NCBI RefSeq assembly: GCF_013408745.1
Contig: NZ_JACCBJ010000001.1
Location: 620,001 to 684,000, forward strand
From: Leifsonia soli
GTDB taxonomy: Bacteria > Actinomycetota > Actinomycetes > Actinomycetales > Microbacteriaceae
DNA: 64,000 nucleotides
Reading direction: 5' to 3'
Both the position numbers and the translations under genes were made by a program. The notes beneath the pieces were generated by a model that was not told the DNA's origin, searched no databases, and saw only the letters and a program-made list of their open reading frames with translations. Positions 1-8,217 of the stretch are shown here, in pieces; the first letter of the stretch is position 1; each line of letters starts with the position of its first letter.

Positions 1-645
1 GAGGAAGGAGATCTCCACGGCCCGCCGTCGCAGGACTCCGTGGGCGAAGACGCGGCGCACGCTGGACGCGTGCAGCGACAGACCCTCGAGAAGCAGGATG
101 GGGAAGAAGAACCAGCCCTGGTGGCCGATCAGCCAGCGCAGCGGCCGCGAACGCTTCGCCTCCACCTGCGCCGCGGTGAACGAGATCACCGGGAGCTCGA
201 TGTCGGGATCGGCGCCCACCTGGTTCGGGTTGGCGTGGTGCCGGGTGTGCTTGTGCTGCCACCAGCCGTAGCTCATCCCGACGAACAGGTCGCCGACGAT
301 GAGGGAGATCCAATCGTTCCAGCGGCCGGAGCGGAAGATCTGCCGGTGGGCGGCGTCATGGCCGAGGAAGGCGATCTGGGTGAACACGAACGCGAACACC
401 ACGGCGGTGACGAGCTGCCACCAGCTGTTCCCGATGAGCACGAACGCGACGATCATGGCGGCCGTCACGACCGGGACCAGGATGAGCTTGGTCCAGTAGT
501 AGCCGTAGCGCCGGCGCAGGAGGCCGGCCTCGCGCACCTGCGTCGCGAGCTCCGAGTAGCCCCCGTCTCGCCCGGCCGAGCGCGCAGCAGTCGGGCGTAC
601 GGCAGTCAGGCGTGCTGCCGTCGAGGGGATGGACGGTTGCGTCAT
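1..645 (-). CDS. Fatty acid desaturase (acyl-lipid/acyl-CoA type), 3' part beyond window
   Basis: The first 215 residues of a membrane di-iron desaturase, which introduces a double bond into acyl chains in the cytoplasmic membrane. A hydrophobic stretch (about residues 55-95) leads straight into the first histidine box HDAAH (residues 96-100). The second box HKHTRHH (131-137) follows, with the typical NPN just after it. Both boxes bind the di-iron centre in this family. The third histidine box and C-terminus lie left of base 1, so the gene is cut by the window edge rather than broken. The start is the ATG at 645; no alternative start fits better. The family is certain, the regiospecificity is not. 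Confidence 0.9.
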   Translation of the reverse strand, partial: MTQPSIPSTAARLTAVRPTAARSAGRDGGYSELATQVREAGLLRRRYGYYWTKLILVPVVTAAMIVAFVLIGNSWWQLVTAVVFAFVFTQIAFLGHDAAHRQIFRSGRWNDWISLIVGDLFVGMSYGWWQHKHTRHHANPNQVGADPDIELPVISFTAAQVEAKRSRPLRWLIGHQGWFFFPILLLEGLSLHASSVRRVFAHGVLRRRAVEISFL

Positions 646-744
646 GGCGGACCCCGAATCGTTGCGAGTCGCGCCGGGGTCTCGGACGCTGGTGAGAAAA
701 TTCTACGCCGCGCACCGCCGATGTGGACGGGCGCGGGCAACCTC

Positions 745-915
745 TCAGGTGCGGTTGCGCTTCGAAAGTGCGGAGCGCCGGACGAACCCGATCACCAGCG
801 TGGCGATCACCAGGACGATGCCGATGATCCCGAGCCACAGCAGCCCCTTGATGGCGAAGCCGACGATCGCGAGGATCACCCAGAGCACGACGAGAACGAT
901 CACCAAGATGAGCAT
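745..915 (-). CDS. Small two-helix membrane protein, 56 aa
   Basis: A short gene of 56 codons with two almost continuous hydrophobic segments rich in Val, Ile and Leu, separated by a short GFAIKG turn, and a basic tail ending RRSALSKRNRT. The product should be an inner-membrane hairpin; its function is unknown. The start ATG at 915 is preceded by the box TACGGT with a 6-nt spacer (922-927), which fits a leaderless transcript and supports the gene being real. Similar tiny hydrophobic proteins are common in Microbacteriaceae. No domain can be assigned. Confidence 0.65.
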   Translation of the reverse strand: MLILVIVLVVLWVILAIVGFAIKGLLWLGIIGIVLVIATLVIGFVRRSALSKRNRT

Positions 916-972
916 GCCCCGACCGTACTCCGCGGACGCCAGGAAGGAACCCGTCCGGCCGGGCGAAACGCC

Positions 973-1815
973 TCAGCGGTCGCGCGCGATCACGGAGAAG
1001 TCCTTGTCGCCGAGGCCCGCATCCACTGCCCGCTGGAGTTCGGCGGCCACCAGGGCGGCGGCCGGGAGAGGAGCATCGGCGGTCGCGATCATGAGGCGGA
1101 GGTCTTTCGCGAGCAGGGCCGCGGAGAACTGCGTGTCGTCGAAGTCGCCGGACGCGACCACGGGTCCCTTCATACCGGCGATGGGCGCGATGGTCGTGAG
1201 GGGCAGCATCGAGAGCACCTCGTCCGTGGAGAGCCCGCCCGCGCGGCCCAGCCGGAGCGATTCGGTCAGCGCCTCCATCGAGATGGCCAGGGCGAGGTTG
1301 GCGACGAGTTTGGCCGCGGCCGCCTTCTCGGGGCTGTCGAATGTCCGGATCTTGTCCGGGTCCGCCCACAGGGCGACGACACCGCGGGCGTCGCGCACCG
1401 CGTCGTGCTCGCCGCCGATCAGCACCGCGAGGCTGCCGGCACGCGCCGGGGCGAGCGACCCGACGACCGGCGAGTGGACGTACCGCACGCCCGCGTCGGC
1501 CGCCCACGCGGCGAAATCGGCCGCGTCGGAGGGAGCGACGGTCGTGATGTCGACCCACAGGGCCCCGACCGGGATCGGGAGCGACGACTCCATCACCGTC
1601 TCCCGGACCGCCTCCGGCCCGAACAGGACGGTGATCACGACGTCCGCCGCCTCGACGGCTGCGGCGGCGGAGGGAGCGATGCGGGCGCCGCGGCGTCCGA
1701 CGGCTTCCGCCGGTTCGGGGGAGCGGTTCCACGCCGTGACGCGGTGACCGTTGTCGATGAGGTGTGTGACCAGCTCGCGGCCCATGCGGCCGAGCCCGAG
1801 GAAGGCGATGTCCAT
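973..1815 (-). CDS. NAD(P)-binding beta-hydroxyacid dehydrogenase / 6-phosphogluconate dehydrogenase-like oxidoreductase
   Basis: A 280-residue member of the beta-hydroxyacid dehydrogenase superfamily (3-hydroxyisobutyrate, tartronate semialdehyde or imine reductase type). The N-terminal Rossmann fold starts at once with the GLGRMG nucleotide loop (residues 7-12). The substrate loop is around SPVVGS (115-120). The conserved helix carries AAKLVANL with the likely catalytic Lys169 and Asn173. Length matches the family (about 290). The ATG at 1815 places the glycine loop 6 residues in, as is normal, so longer upstream starts are rejected. It stands alone between minus-strand neighbours; the substrate cannot be told from sequence. 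Confidence 0.85.
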   Translation of the reverse strand: MDIAFLGLGRMGRELVTHLIDNGHRVTAWNRSPEPAEAVGRRGARIAPSAAAAVEAADVVITVLFGPEAVRETVMESSLPIPVGALWVDITTVAPSDAADFAAWAADAGVRYVHSPVVGSLAPARAGSLAVLIGGEHDAVRDARGVVALWADPDKIRTFDSPEKAAAAKLVANLALAISMEALTESLRLGRAGGLSTDEVLSMLPLTTIAPIAGMKGPVVASGDFDDTQFSAALLAKDLRLMIATADAPLPAAALVAAELQRAVDAGLGDKDFSVIARDR

Positions 1816-1873
1816 GGCCCCACTGTGCGCCTGCGGCCGCGCAGACGGAAGGGGGCCGAGCGAAGGGGCCGGG

Positions 1874-3172
1874 TCAGTCGCGCCCGGTGAGCGCATCCCT
1901 CTGCCCGAGGAGGAACGCGCGCTCCGCGTCGCCCCCGCACAGCGAGGCGGCGACGGCGTACTCCTCCGCCGCCTCGCGGGTGCGGCCAGCACGTCGCAGC
2001 AGCCCCGCCCGCACGCCGTGCAGCAGGTAGAAGCCGGCGAGCGTCTCGCGCAGCGGGTCGAGCGCAGCCAGGCCCGCGTCGTTCCCCTCCACTTCGGCCA
2101 CGGCGACGGCGCGGTTCAGGGCGACGACGGGAGTGGGGGAGGTGCGCAGCAGCTGGTCGTACAGGGCGACGATCTGCGGCCAGTCGGTGTCCGCGGCGGC
2201 CGGGGCGTCATCGTGCACCGCCTGGATGGCCGCCTGCAGCTGGTACGGCCCCGGTCGTCCCTGGGCCAGGCACCTGCGCACCAGGTCGTGCCCCTCGGCG
2301 ATCTGCGCCGCGTTCCAGCGGGTGCGGTCCTGCTCGGGAAGCGGCACGAGCGCGCCGTCGGCGTCCACCCGGGCGGCGCGGCGCGCATCCACCAGGAGCA
2401 GCAGCGCGAGGAGGCCGAGCACCTCCTCCTCGTCCGGCAGCAGGGAGCGCAGCTCGCGCGCCAGGCGGATCGCCTCCGTGCACAGGTCCTCCCGCACGAG
2501 CCGGTCGCCTGCGCTCGCCGCGTAGCCCTCGCTGAAGACGAGGTAGACCACCGCCAGCACCGACCGCAGCCGGGTCGGGAGGTCATCTGCGGACGGGATG
2601 CGGTACGGGATGCGCGCGTCGCGGATCTTCGCCTTCGCCCGGGAGATGCGCTGCGCCATCGTGGTCTCCGGCACGAGGAACGCCCGGGCGATCTCGGCGG
2701 TCGTGAGGCCGCCGAGCAGCCGCAGCGTCAACGCGACGCGGGCCTCCGGCGACAGGGCGGGGTGGCAGCAGGTGAAGACGAGCCGGAGGCGGTCGTCCGC
2801 GATCGCATCGGCGTCTCCGTCGGTGTTTCCACCCGAGTCGGCGCCGGAGTGGGCGTCGGCCGTGTCATCGCGGGTCAGCCGCCCGAGCAGGACGGCCTCC
2901 GCCTCCTTCTCGCGCCCCACCGCGTCCCGCCGCAGCCGGTCGATCGCGCGGCGGCGGGCCGTCGTGATGATCCAGCCGGCGGGCGCGGGCGGGATCCCGT
3001 CGCGTGGCCAGCGCACGAGAGCGGCGGCGAAGGCGTCCTGCACCGCGTCCTCGGCGCGATCGAGATCGCCGAAGACGCGGTACAGCACCGAGACGGCGCG
3101 GCCGTACTGCTCCCGGAAGACGAATCCGACCGCGGCGGCGTCCGGCCCGGGGGTGGTCGCTTGGTCCTCCAT
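1874..3172 (-). CDS. ECF-type RNA polymerase sigma factor with C-terminal extension (ECF42-like, DUF6596)
   Basis: A 432-residue sigma factor of the extracytoplasmic function class. Region 2 (about 18-85) has the AEDAVQDAF and WIITTARRRAIDRLRR signatures. Region 4 (about 150-205) has TTAEIARAFLVPETTMAQRISRAK. A long C-terminal helical domain of about 220 residues follows, much longer than in a standard 200-residue ECF factor. This layout, together with a YciI/DGPF gene 14 bp upstream in the same orientation, is the known ECF42 arrangement, in which the extension replaces an anti-sigma factor as the control point. A low-complexity linker rich in Gly, Asp and Ala (about 105-125) separates regions 2 and 4. 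The start is the ATG at 3172; no anti-sigma gene is visible. Confidence 0.88.
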   Translation of the reverse strand: MEDQATTPGPDAAAVGFVFREQYGRAVSVLYRVFGDLDRAEDAVQDAFAAALVRWPRDGIPPAPAGWIITTARRRAIDRLRRDAVGREKEAEAVLLGRLTRDDTADAHSGADSGGNTDGDADAIADDRLRLVFTCCHPALSPEARVALTLRLLGGLTTAEIARAFLVPETTMAQRISRAKAKIRDARIPYRIPSADDLPTRLRSVLAVVYLVFSEGYAASAGDRLVREDLCTEAIRLARELRSLLPDEEEVLGLLALLLLVDARRAARVDADGALVPLPEQDRTRWNAAQIAEGHDLVRRCLAQGRPGPYQLQAAIQAVHDDAPAAADTDWPQIVALYDQLLRTSPTPVVALNRAVAVAEVEGNDAGLAALDPLRETLAGFYLLHGVRAGLLRRAGRTREAAEEYAVAASLCGGDAERAFLLGQRDALTGRD

Positions 3173-3186
3173 CCGACGGGCTCCGG

Positions 3187-3528
3187 TCAGCCCGCGAAGG
3201 GCCGCACCTCCACCGGCAGAGTGGAGGCGATGGCGAGGCGCCTGCCCCACTCGAGGGCGGCATCCAGGTCGGGCGCCTCGACGATCGTGAAGCCGCCGAG
3301 ATGCTCCTTGCCCTCGGCGAACGGGCCGTCGGTGACGAGCACCTCGCCGTCCTGCGGGCGGAGCACGGTGGCCGACGAGACCGGAAGGAGGCCGTTGGAG
3401 AACACCCAGGCGCCCGCCGCGCGGATGTCCGCGTTGAGCGCGTCGAGGTCGCGGCCGATGGCGGCGAGGGCCTCGGGCGAGGGGATGGGGCCGTCCGGCT
3501 GGTAGACGCTGAGCAGGTACTGGGTCAT
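3187..3528 (-). CDS. YciI family protein (DGPF domain)
   Basis: A 113-residue ferredoxin-fold YciI-related protein. The family signature is visible as VTDGPFAEGKEHLGGF in the middle, and the start reads MTQYLLSVYQPDG, typical of DGPF proteins. It lies 14 bp upstream of the ECF42-like sigma factor and is transcribed with it. In actinobacteria such proteins are the standard partners of ECF42 factors and may be part of the regulon or of the sensing step, but the biochemical role is not known. The ATG at 3528 is preceded by a GGAGAGGA ribosome site; the longer frame upstream is rejected for lack of family similarity. Confidence 0.85.
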   Translation of the reverse strand: MTQYLLSVYQPDGPIPSPEALAAIGRDLDALNADIRAAGAWVFSNGLLPVSSATVLRPQDGEVLVTDGPFAEGKEHLGGFTIVEAPDLDAALEWGRRLAIASTLPVEVRPFAG

Positions 3529-3629
3529 GATCGTGATCCTCTCCGGAGCACCGCCGATGGGTGCTCTCACCGTCTACACGAACACCCTGCCGCATTCTCG
3601 ACAGCGACGGCGGAATCCGTTTCGCGGGA

Positions 3630-5027
3630 TCACGCCGGCGCGCGGCGGTGGCGGTCCTCCGGCAGGAAGATCGCAGCGATCAGGCCGCCGACGCCGAGGA
3701 TCGCCAGAGCGCCCATCGCCGTGCCGTAGGCCGCGCCGCCCGCGTCGATGTTGGCGACGAGGATGGTGCCGGCGATCGCCGTTCCGAGTGTCGATCCGAG
3801 GTTGGACACGCTCCGCGACAGCCCGGAGATCTCGCCCTGCGCCTTCTCGGGGAACGAAGACTGGACGACGTTCACCGACGGCGTCAGCATCAGGCCGAGC
3901 CCCGCGCCGATCAGGAACAGCCCGGGCACGAACGACCACTCGGTCGTGCTCACCGCCACGAGCCAGATCAGGAGCACCACCCCGGCGAGGCAGAGCACGA
4001 ACCCGGTCAGGATGAGGTCGCGCTGCGAGAAGAGCTTCGCCAGCCGTCCCGCCACCAGCGAGGTGAGGAGGAGTCCGACCGTCGCCGCGGTGAAGATGAC
4101 GCCGGTCTCGATCGCGTTGTGGCCGCGCACCACCTGCAAGTAGGCGGACACGGTGAACGACGTGCCCATCAGCAGCACCCACTGCACGTTCTGGGTGATC
4201 AGCGCGATGTTCGACACCCGGTTCGCGAACAGCGCGGTCGACAGCAGCGCCTCCTTGCCTGCGCGCTCCCGCCTCCGCACCCACCAGAAGAACAGGAACA
4301 GGATGACGAGCCCGGCGACGACGAGCGCGATCATCAGAGGGACGCTGGAGTCCGCCGCGAGGATGCCGAGCACCAGCACGAACAGGCCGAGGGCGGAGAG
4401 CACGGCCCCCACGACGTCGAACGGCCGGCCGGGGTCGGCGGGCACGGGGTCGGTCAGCCGCCGGCTGAGAAGCAGGATGACCACGATGATCAGCGTCTGG
4501 AACAGGAAGGCCGCCCGCCAGCTGATCGCGCTGGTGATCAGGCCGCCGATCAGCGGGCCGGCGGCGGCGCCGATGCCGCCCAGCGCGCTGATGATGCCGA
4601 ACGCCCACGCGCGCGTCGCGATGTCGGGCAGGTAGAGCGTGGTCAGGATGTACACCGGCGGGATCAGCAGAGCCGTCCCGACCCCCTCCAGGAGGCTGTT
4701 GCCGAGGATGAGGGCCCATAGCCCGGGCGCGAACGCGCTGATGATCGCCCCGACGCCGTAGACGATCAGCCCCAGTGTGAAACAGCGCTTCCGGCCGATC
4801 TTGTCGGTGAGCTTGCCCGCCGGGATCATCAGGGCCGCCATCGTCAGCAGGAAGAGGGTGATGCTGACCTGGATGCCCTGGACCGTCGTGTCGAGGTCGC
4901 GGGACATGTCGTTGATCATCACGTTCATGTTCGACCCGGCGAAGCTGCAGATGAACTGCGCGAGTGCGAGGGGCGCGATCAGGCGCCGGACCGATGCGTG
5001 CGAGACGCCGACGGCTGCTGCGGTCAT
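3630..5027 (-). CDS. MFS transporter, DHA2-like drug/solute exporter
   Basis: A 465-residue major facilitator protein with about 14 predicted membrane spans, as in the DHA2 drug:proton antiporter branch. Motif A is visible between helices 2 and 3 as GKLTDKIGRKR. The segment GISALGG...GPLIGG resembles the antiporter motif C in helix 5. A charged cytoplasmic loop WVRRRERAGKEA divides the halves. The start ATG at 5027 has a perfect GGAGGT site 5 nt upstream; a longer frame to 5180 is rejected. It is divergent from the GH15 gene, and a perfect 15-bp palindrome GGGCGGA-C-TCCGCCC (5046-5060) in the shared intergenic space could be a regulator site. The substrate is unknown. Confidence 0.88.
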   Translation of the reverse strand: MTAAAVGVSHASVRRLIAPLALAQFICSFAGSNMNVMINDMSRDLDTTVQGIQVSITLFLLTMAALMIPAGKLTDKIGRKRCFTLGLIVYGVGAIISAFAPGLWALILGNSLLEGVGTALLIPPVYILTTLYLPDIATRAWAFGIISALGGIGAAAGPLIGGLITSAISWRAAFLFQTLIIVVILLLSRRLTDPVPADPGRPFDVVGAVLSALGLFVLVLGILAADSSVPLMIALVVAGLVILFLFFWWVRRRERAGKEALLSTALFANRVSNIALITQNVQWVLLMGTSFTVSAYLQVVRGHNAIETGVIFTAATVGLLLTSLVAGRLAKLFSQRDLILTGFVLCLAGVVLLIWLVAVSTTEWSFVPGLFLIGAGLGLMLTPSVNVVQSSFPEKAQGEISGLSRSVSNLGSTLGTAIAGTILVANIDAGGAAYGTAMGALAILGVGGLIAAIFLPEDRHRRAPA

Positions 5028-5045
5028 GGTGACCTCCGATCGGGA

Positions 5046-5060
5046 GGGCGGACTCCGCCC
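5046..5060. promoter_or_regulatory. Palindrome in the MFS/GH15 divergent intergenic region
   Basis: Perfect inverted repeat with 7-bp arms around a single base, 19 bp upstream of the MFS start codon. It could be an operator or a short RNA hairpin in the MFS leader. No regulator gene is adjacent, so the function is unproven. Confidence 0.3.
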
Positions 5061-5178
5061 GGATGGTAGCTCCGCAGGTGGGGCTCCGGGCAGACGGCAA
5101 TCGGCCGGATTCCCGTCTCGCCGGTCGCGTGCCCGCGGGGTTACCATCCCGCCATCGACTCGAGGGGGCATCACGATC

Positions 5179-7059
5179 ATGGCCGCAGACGAGCACGCGT
5201 ACCCGGATATCGCCGATCACGGTCTGATCGGCGACCTGCAGTCGGTCGCCCTGGTGTCCACGACGGGCTCGATCGACTGGTTCTGCGCTCCCCGCTTCGA
5301 TTCGCCCGCGGTGTTCTCGTCGCTGCTCGACCGGGAGAAGGGCGGGTTCTTCCGGCTCGGGGCCGAGGACGAGGGGATGCGCGTCCGGCAGATGTACTTC
5401 CCGCAGACGGCCGTGCTGATCACCCGCTTCCTGTGCCCGTCGGGGGTCGGGGAGGTGATCGACTTCATGCCGGTCGCCGACGAACCGACGATCGCGACCG
5501 ACAACCGGGTCGTCCTGCGCGGCATCCGCGTCGTCCGCGGCGAGCTGGACTTCCGCATCGAGTGCCGGCCGCGGTTCGAGTTCGGCCGCCGTCACCACAC
5601 GGCGAGCGTCGCCGACGGCGGCGTGGCGTTCGAGGGCGACGGCGTGCGGGCATCCCTCAGCGGACTGACCGCCGACGAGCTCGCCGGAGTGGACCTCTCC
5701 GCCGGCGACGTCGACGCGACGATCACGGTGGCGGCGGGCGATCTGCGGCTCTTCGTGTTCCAGACCGCGCCAGAACCGGGAGCGGAGCCCCTCTCGACGG
5801 ACACCGGGCAGGCGGTGTTCCGCGAGACGGTCGCGTTCTGGCGCGACTGGCTGCAGCGCAGCACGTACTCGGGCCGGTGGCGGGAGGCGGTCGAGCGTTC
5901 GGCCATGGTGCTGAAGCTGCTGCAGTACGCCCCGAGCGGCGGCCTCGTCGCCGCGCCGACGGCCGCCCTGCCCGAGCAGCTCGGGGGAGTCCGCAATTGG
6001 GACTACCGCTACACCTGGATCCGCGACGGCTCGTTCTCGGTGTTCTCGCTGCTCGCGCTGGGATACACGGAGGAGGCGATCGCCTTCGCGCTCTGGGTCG
6101 CCGACCGCGTGGCGGAGCAGGCCGGTGAGGGCTCCGGACCGCTGAAGATCATGTACCGGATCGACGGCTCGTCCGACCTGCAGGAGCGCGAGCTCGAGGA
6201 GTTCGAGGGATACGCGGGGTCGCGTCCCGTCAACATCGGCAACGGCGCGGCCGACCAGCTGCAGCTCGACATCTACGGGGAGGCGTTCGACGCGCTCTAC
6301 GCCACCGAGCACTATCGGCCGATCGGGCATCCCGGCTGGAGCACGCTGTGCGGCATCCTCGACTGGCTCGGCGCGAACTGGGACCAGCCGGACGAAGGCG
6401 TCTGGGAGACGCGCGGCGGCCGCAAGGACTTCACCTACGGGCGCATCATGTGCTGGGTCGCGTTCGACCGGGCTATCGCGATCGCCCGGGAACGCGGTCT
6501 CCCCGCGCCCCTCGAGGCGTGGTTGCAGGCGCGCGACGCGATCTACGAGCAGGTGTTCACGCGCTGCTGGAACCCGGACCGGCAGGCGTTCGTGCAGTAT
6601 CCCGGGACGGACGTGGTGGATGCGATCACCCTGCTGATGCCGCTCGTCGGCATGATCTCGCCTCAGGACCCGATGTGGCTGTCGACGCTCGACGCGATCA
6701 CCGAGGAGCTCGTGACGGACAGCCTCGTCTACCGCTACAACCCGGCCGCGTCGCCGGATGGGCTGCCCGGGGCCGAGGGCACGTTCTCGCTGTGCTCGTT
6801 CTTCTACGTCAACGCCCTCACGGATGCGGGCAGGATCGACGACGCGCAGTACGCCTTCGAGAAGATGCTCACTTACGGCAACCACCTGGGTCTGTTCGCC
6901 GAGGAGATCGACCCGACAGGATTGCAGCTGGGAAACTTCCCGCAGGCGTTCACCCACCTCGCGCTCATCCGGGCCGCGATCACCCTGGATGCTGCGCTCG
7001 ACCGGCCGCGGATGCGGGAGACGCCTGCACGTCCGGCCTCGGGCCCGCGGCGCCGCTGA
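5179..7059 (+). CDS. Glycoside hydrolase family 15 protein (glucoamylase/trehalase type)
   Basis: A 626-residue cytosolic GH15 enzyme. The N-terminal beta-sandwich begins IADHGLIGDLQSVALVS and continues SIDWFCAPRFDSP, the usual start of the actinobacterial GH15 group. The (alpha/alpha)6 catalytic barrel begins near residue 230 and carries NWDYRYTWIRDGS, the family hallmark, with an acidic residue typical of the active site near EGTFSLCSFFYVNAL. Characterised mycobacterial members hydrolyse trehalose, so trehalase is a fair guess given otsAB in the window, but glucoamylase activity cannot be excluded. The start ATG at 5179 follows a GAGGGGG site; upstream in-frame codons do not resemble the family. 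Its 3' end overlaps the opposing membrane-protein gene by 80 bp. A second GH15 paralogue lies at 19-20.8 kb. Confidence 0.9.
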   Translation: MAADEHAYPDIADHGLIGDLQSVALVSTTGSIDWFCAPRFDSPAVFSSLLDREKGGFFRLGAEDEGMRVRQMYFPQTAVLITRFLCPSGVGEVIDFMPVADEPTIATDNRVVLRGIRVVRGELDFRIECRPRFEFGRRHHTASVADGGVAFEGDGVRASLSGLTADELAGVDLSAGDVDATITVAAGDLRLFVFQTAPEPGAEPLSTDTGQAVFRETVAFWRDWLQRSTYSGRWREAVERSAMVLKLLQYAPSGGLVAAPTAALPEQLGGVRNWDYRYTWIRDGSFSVFSLLALGYTEEAIAFALWVADRVAEQAGEGSGPLKIMYRIDGSSDLQERELEEFEGYAGSRPVNIGNGAADQLQLDIYGEAFDALYATEHYRPIGHPGWSTLCGILDWLGANWDQPDEGVWETRGGRKDFTYGRIMCWVAFDRAIAIARERGLPAPLEAWLQARDAIYEQVFTRCWNPDRQAFVQYPGTDVVDAITLLMPLVGMISPQDPMWLSTLDAITEELVTDSLVYRYNPAASPDGLPGAEGTFSLCSFFYVNALTDAGRIDDAQYAFEKMLTYGNHLGLFAEEIDPTGLQLGNFPQAFTHLALIRAAITLDAALDRPRMRETPARPASGPRRR

Positions 7060-8113
7060 CGCGCAGATAGACGATCAGCCAGGCGAAGACGACGATTCCG
7101 GCGACGAGCTCCGTCGCCGTGAGCACGTAGTAGCCGACGACGAAGAACACCAGGACGGCCACCACGGTCGCGAAGAAGACGTAGCCGAGCACGAAGAACG
7201 CCAGGGGAGCCTCCGGGAGCGCCGCCCGCACCCAGAAGACGACGAGCGAGAACACCAGCACCATGCCGACTGCGGAGGCGTTGTGCAGGATCTGCGAGAC
7301 GTTCAGCGGGAACAGCCCGACCCCGGCGAGCAGCACCCCGATGAGGATCAGGCCGACCCGGACCCGGAGGAGCGCTGCGCGACGCCGGTCGGCGACCGGA
7401 TCGCCCTCCGACGCCGGAGGGAGGAACCGCGTGTCCGTGGCGTAGCGGGCCATGGCGGTGACGATGATCCCGGCGATGATGAGGGTCAGGTTGAACGAGA
7501 GCGAGGAGATCGACTGCGTCATCCCCAGGGCGCTCAGGTGCAGCATCCACCAGTGCGGGTCGGGCGCGCTGAGCATGGCGGTCAGGATGCCGACGATGAC
7601 GAAGGCGCCGAGCACGGTGGACAGCCGCAGCAGGCTCATATTCACCGCGGACAGGAACACGGCGTACCCGGTGACGGCCGCGGCAGTGGCCGCGAGCGCG
7701 GAGGCGGACAGGAAGTACACGGTCGCGTCCTGGAAGCCGTCGGCGAGCACAGTGCCGAGCACCAGCCAGCCGAGGAGCGCGATCACCCCGTGCGCGACGG
7801 CGATGGCGATGGTGTCGAAGACGTCGACCGGGGAGACCCCGGCGTGCGTCCGCTCGCCCGGGGTCGCGAACGGGGTGAACCCGTCGCGCATCCACAGCCT
7901 CCCGACGATGTAGCCGAGCACGGCGACGATCCCGCCGGCGTAGGCGACGAACTGGCCGACCGAGTCCGGTCCGGCGATCGGCAGATCGCGTCCCCAGAAC
8001 AGCGGGAGCGCGACGACCGCGGCGAGGACGAAGGCCGCGCCGCCGGCGACGATGGCGGCACCCTCCGCCTTGAGCAGCGGAGTGCGCCGCGTCTGCCCAT
8101 CGGTGTCGCCCAT
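6980..8113 (-). CDS. Polytopic membrane protein, possibly DUF998-like
   Basis: A 377-residue protein with about ten hydrophobic spans evenly spread from residue 17 to 350, a hydrophilic loop RYATDTRFLPPASEGDPVADRRR near the middle, and a Pro/Ala-rich soluble tail. No catalytic motif was recognised; similarity to DUF998-type actinobacterial membrane proteins is an impression only. The ATG at 8113 is preceded by a GAGGTGGTG site and, about 30 nt further upstream, by a TACAGT box. The C-terminal 26 codons overlap the 3' end of the GH15 gene on the other strand, so the two transcripts must converge through each other. Confidence 0.7.
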   Translation of the reverse strand: MGDTDGQTRRTPLLKAEGAAIVAGGAAFVLAAVVALPLFWGRDLPIAGPDSVGQFVAYAGGIVAVLGYIVGRLWMRDGFTPFATPGERTHAGVSPVDVFDTIAIAVAHGVIALLGWLVLGTVLADGFQDATVYFLSASALAATAAAVTGYAVFLSAVNMSLLRLSTVLGAFVIVGILTAMLSAPDPHWWMLHLSALGMTQSISSLSFNLTLIIAGIIVTAMARYATDTRFLPPASEGDPVADRRRAALLRVRVGLILIGVLLAGVGLFPLNVSQILHNASAVGMVLVFSLVVFWVRAALPEAPLAFFVLGYVFFATVVAVLVFFVVGYYVLTATELVAGIVVFAWLIVYLRVSGAAGPRPDVQASPASAAGRAQHPG

Positions 8114-8217
8114 GTCACCACCTCGCCGGCCGGAACGCGCTCACTGTACCGCCGGCCCGAGCGCAGGCACCAGGCAGCGTTCCCGCCGGATGCGGCGTGC
8201 GGGACGCGGGGGTGACG

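Noticed and set aside
3574..6957. A 1127-codon minus-strand open frame across the MFS and GH15 genes
   Set aside because: It crosses two recognised genes in the wrong phase and has no family pattern; stop codons are rare here because of GC content.
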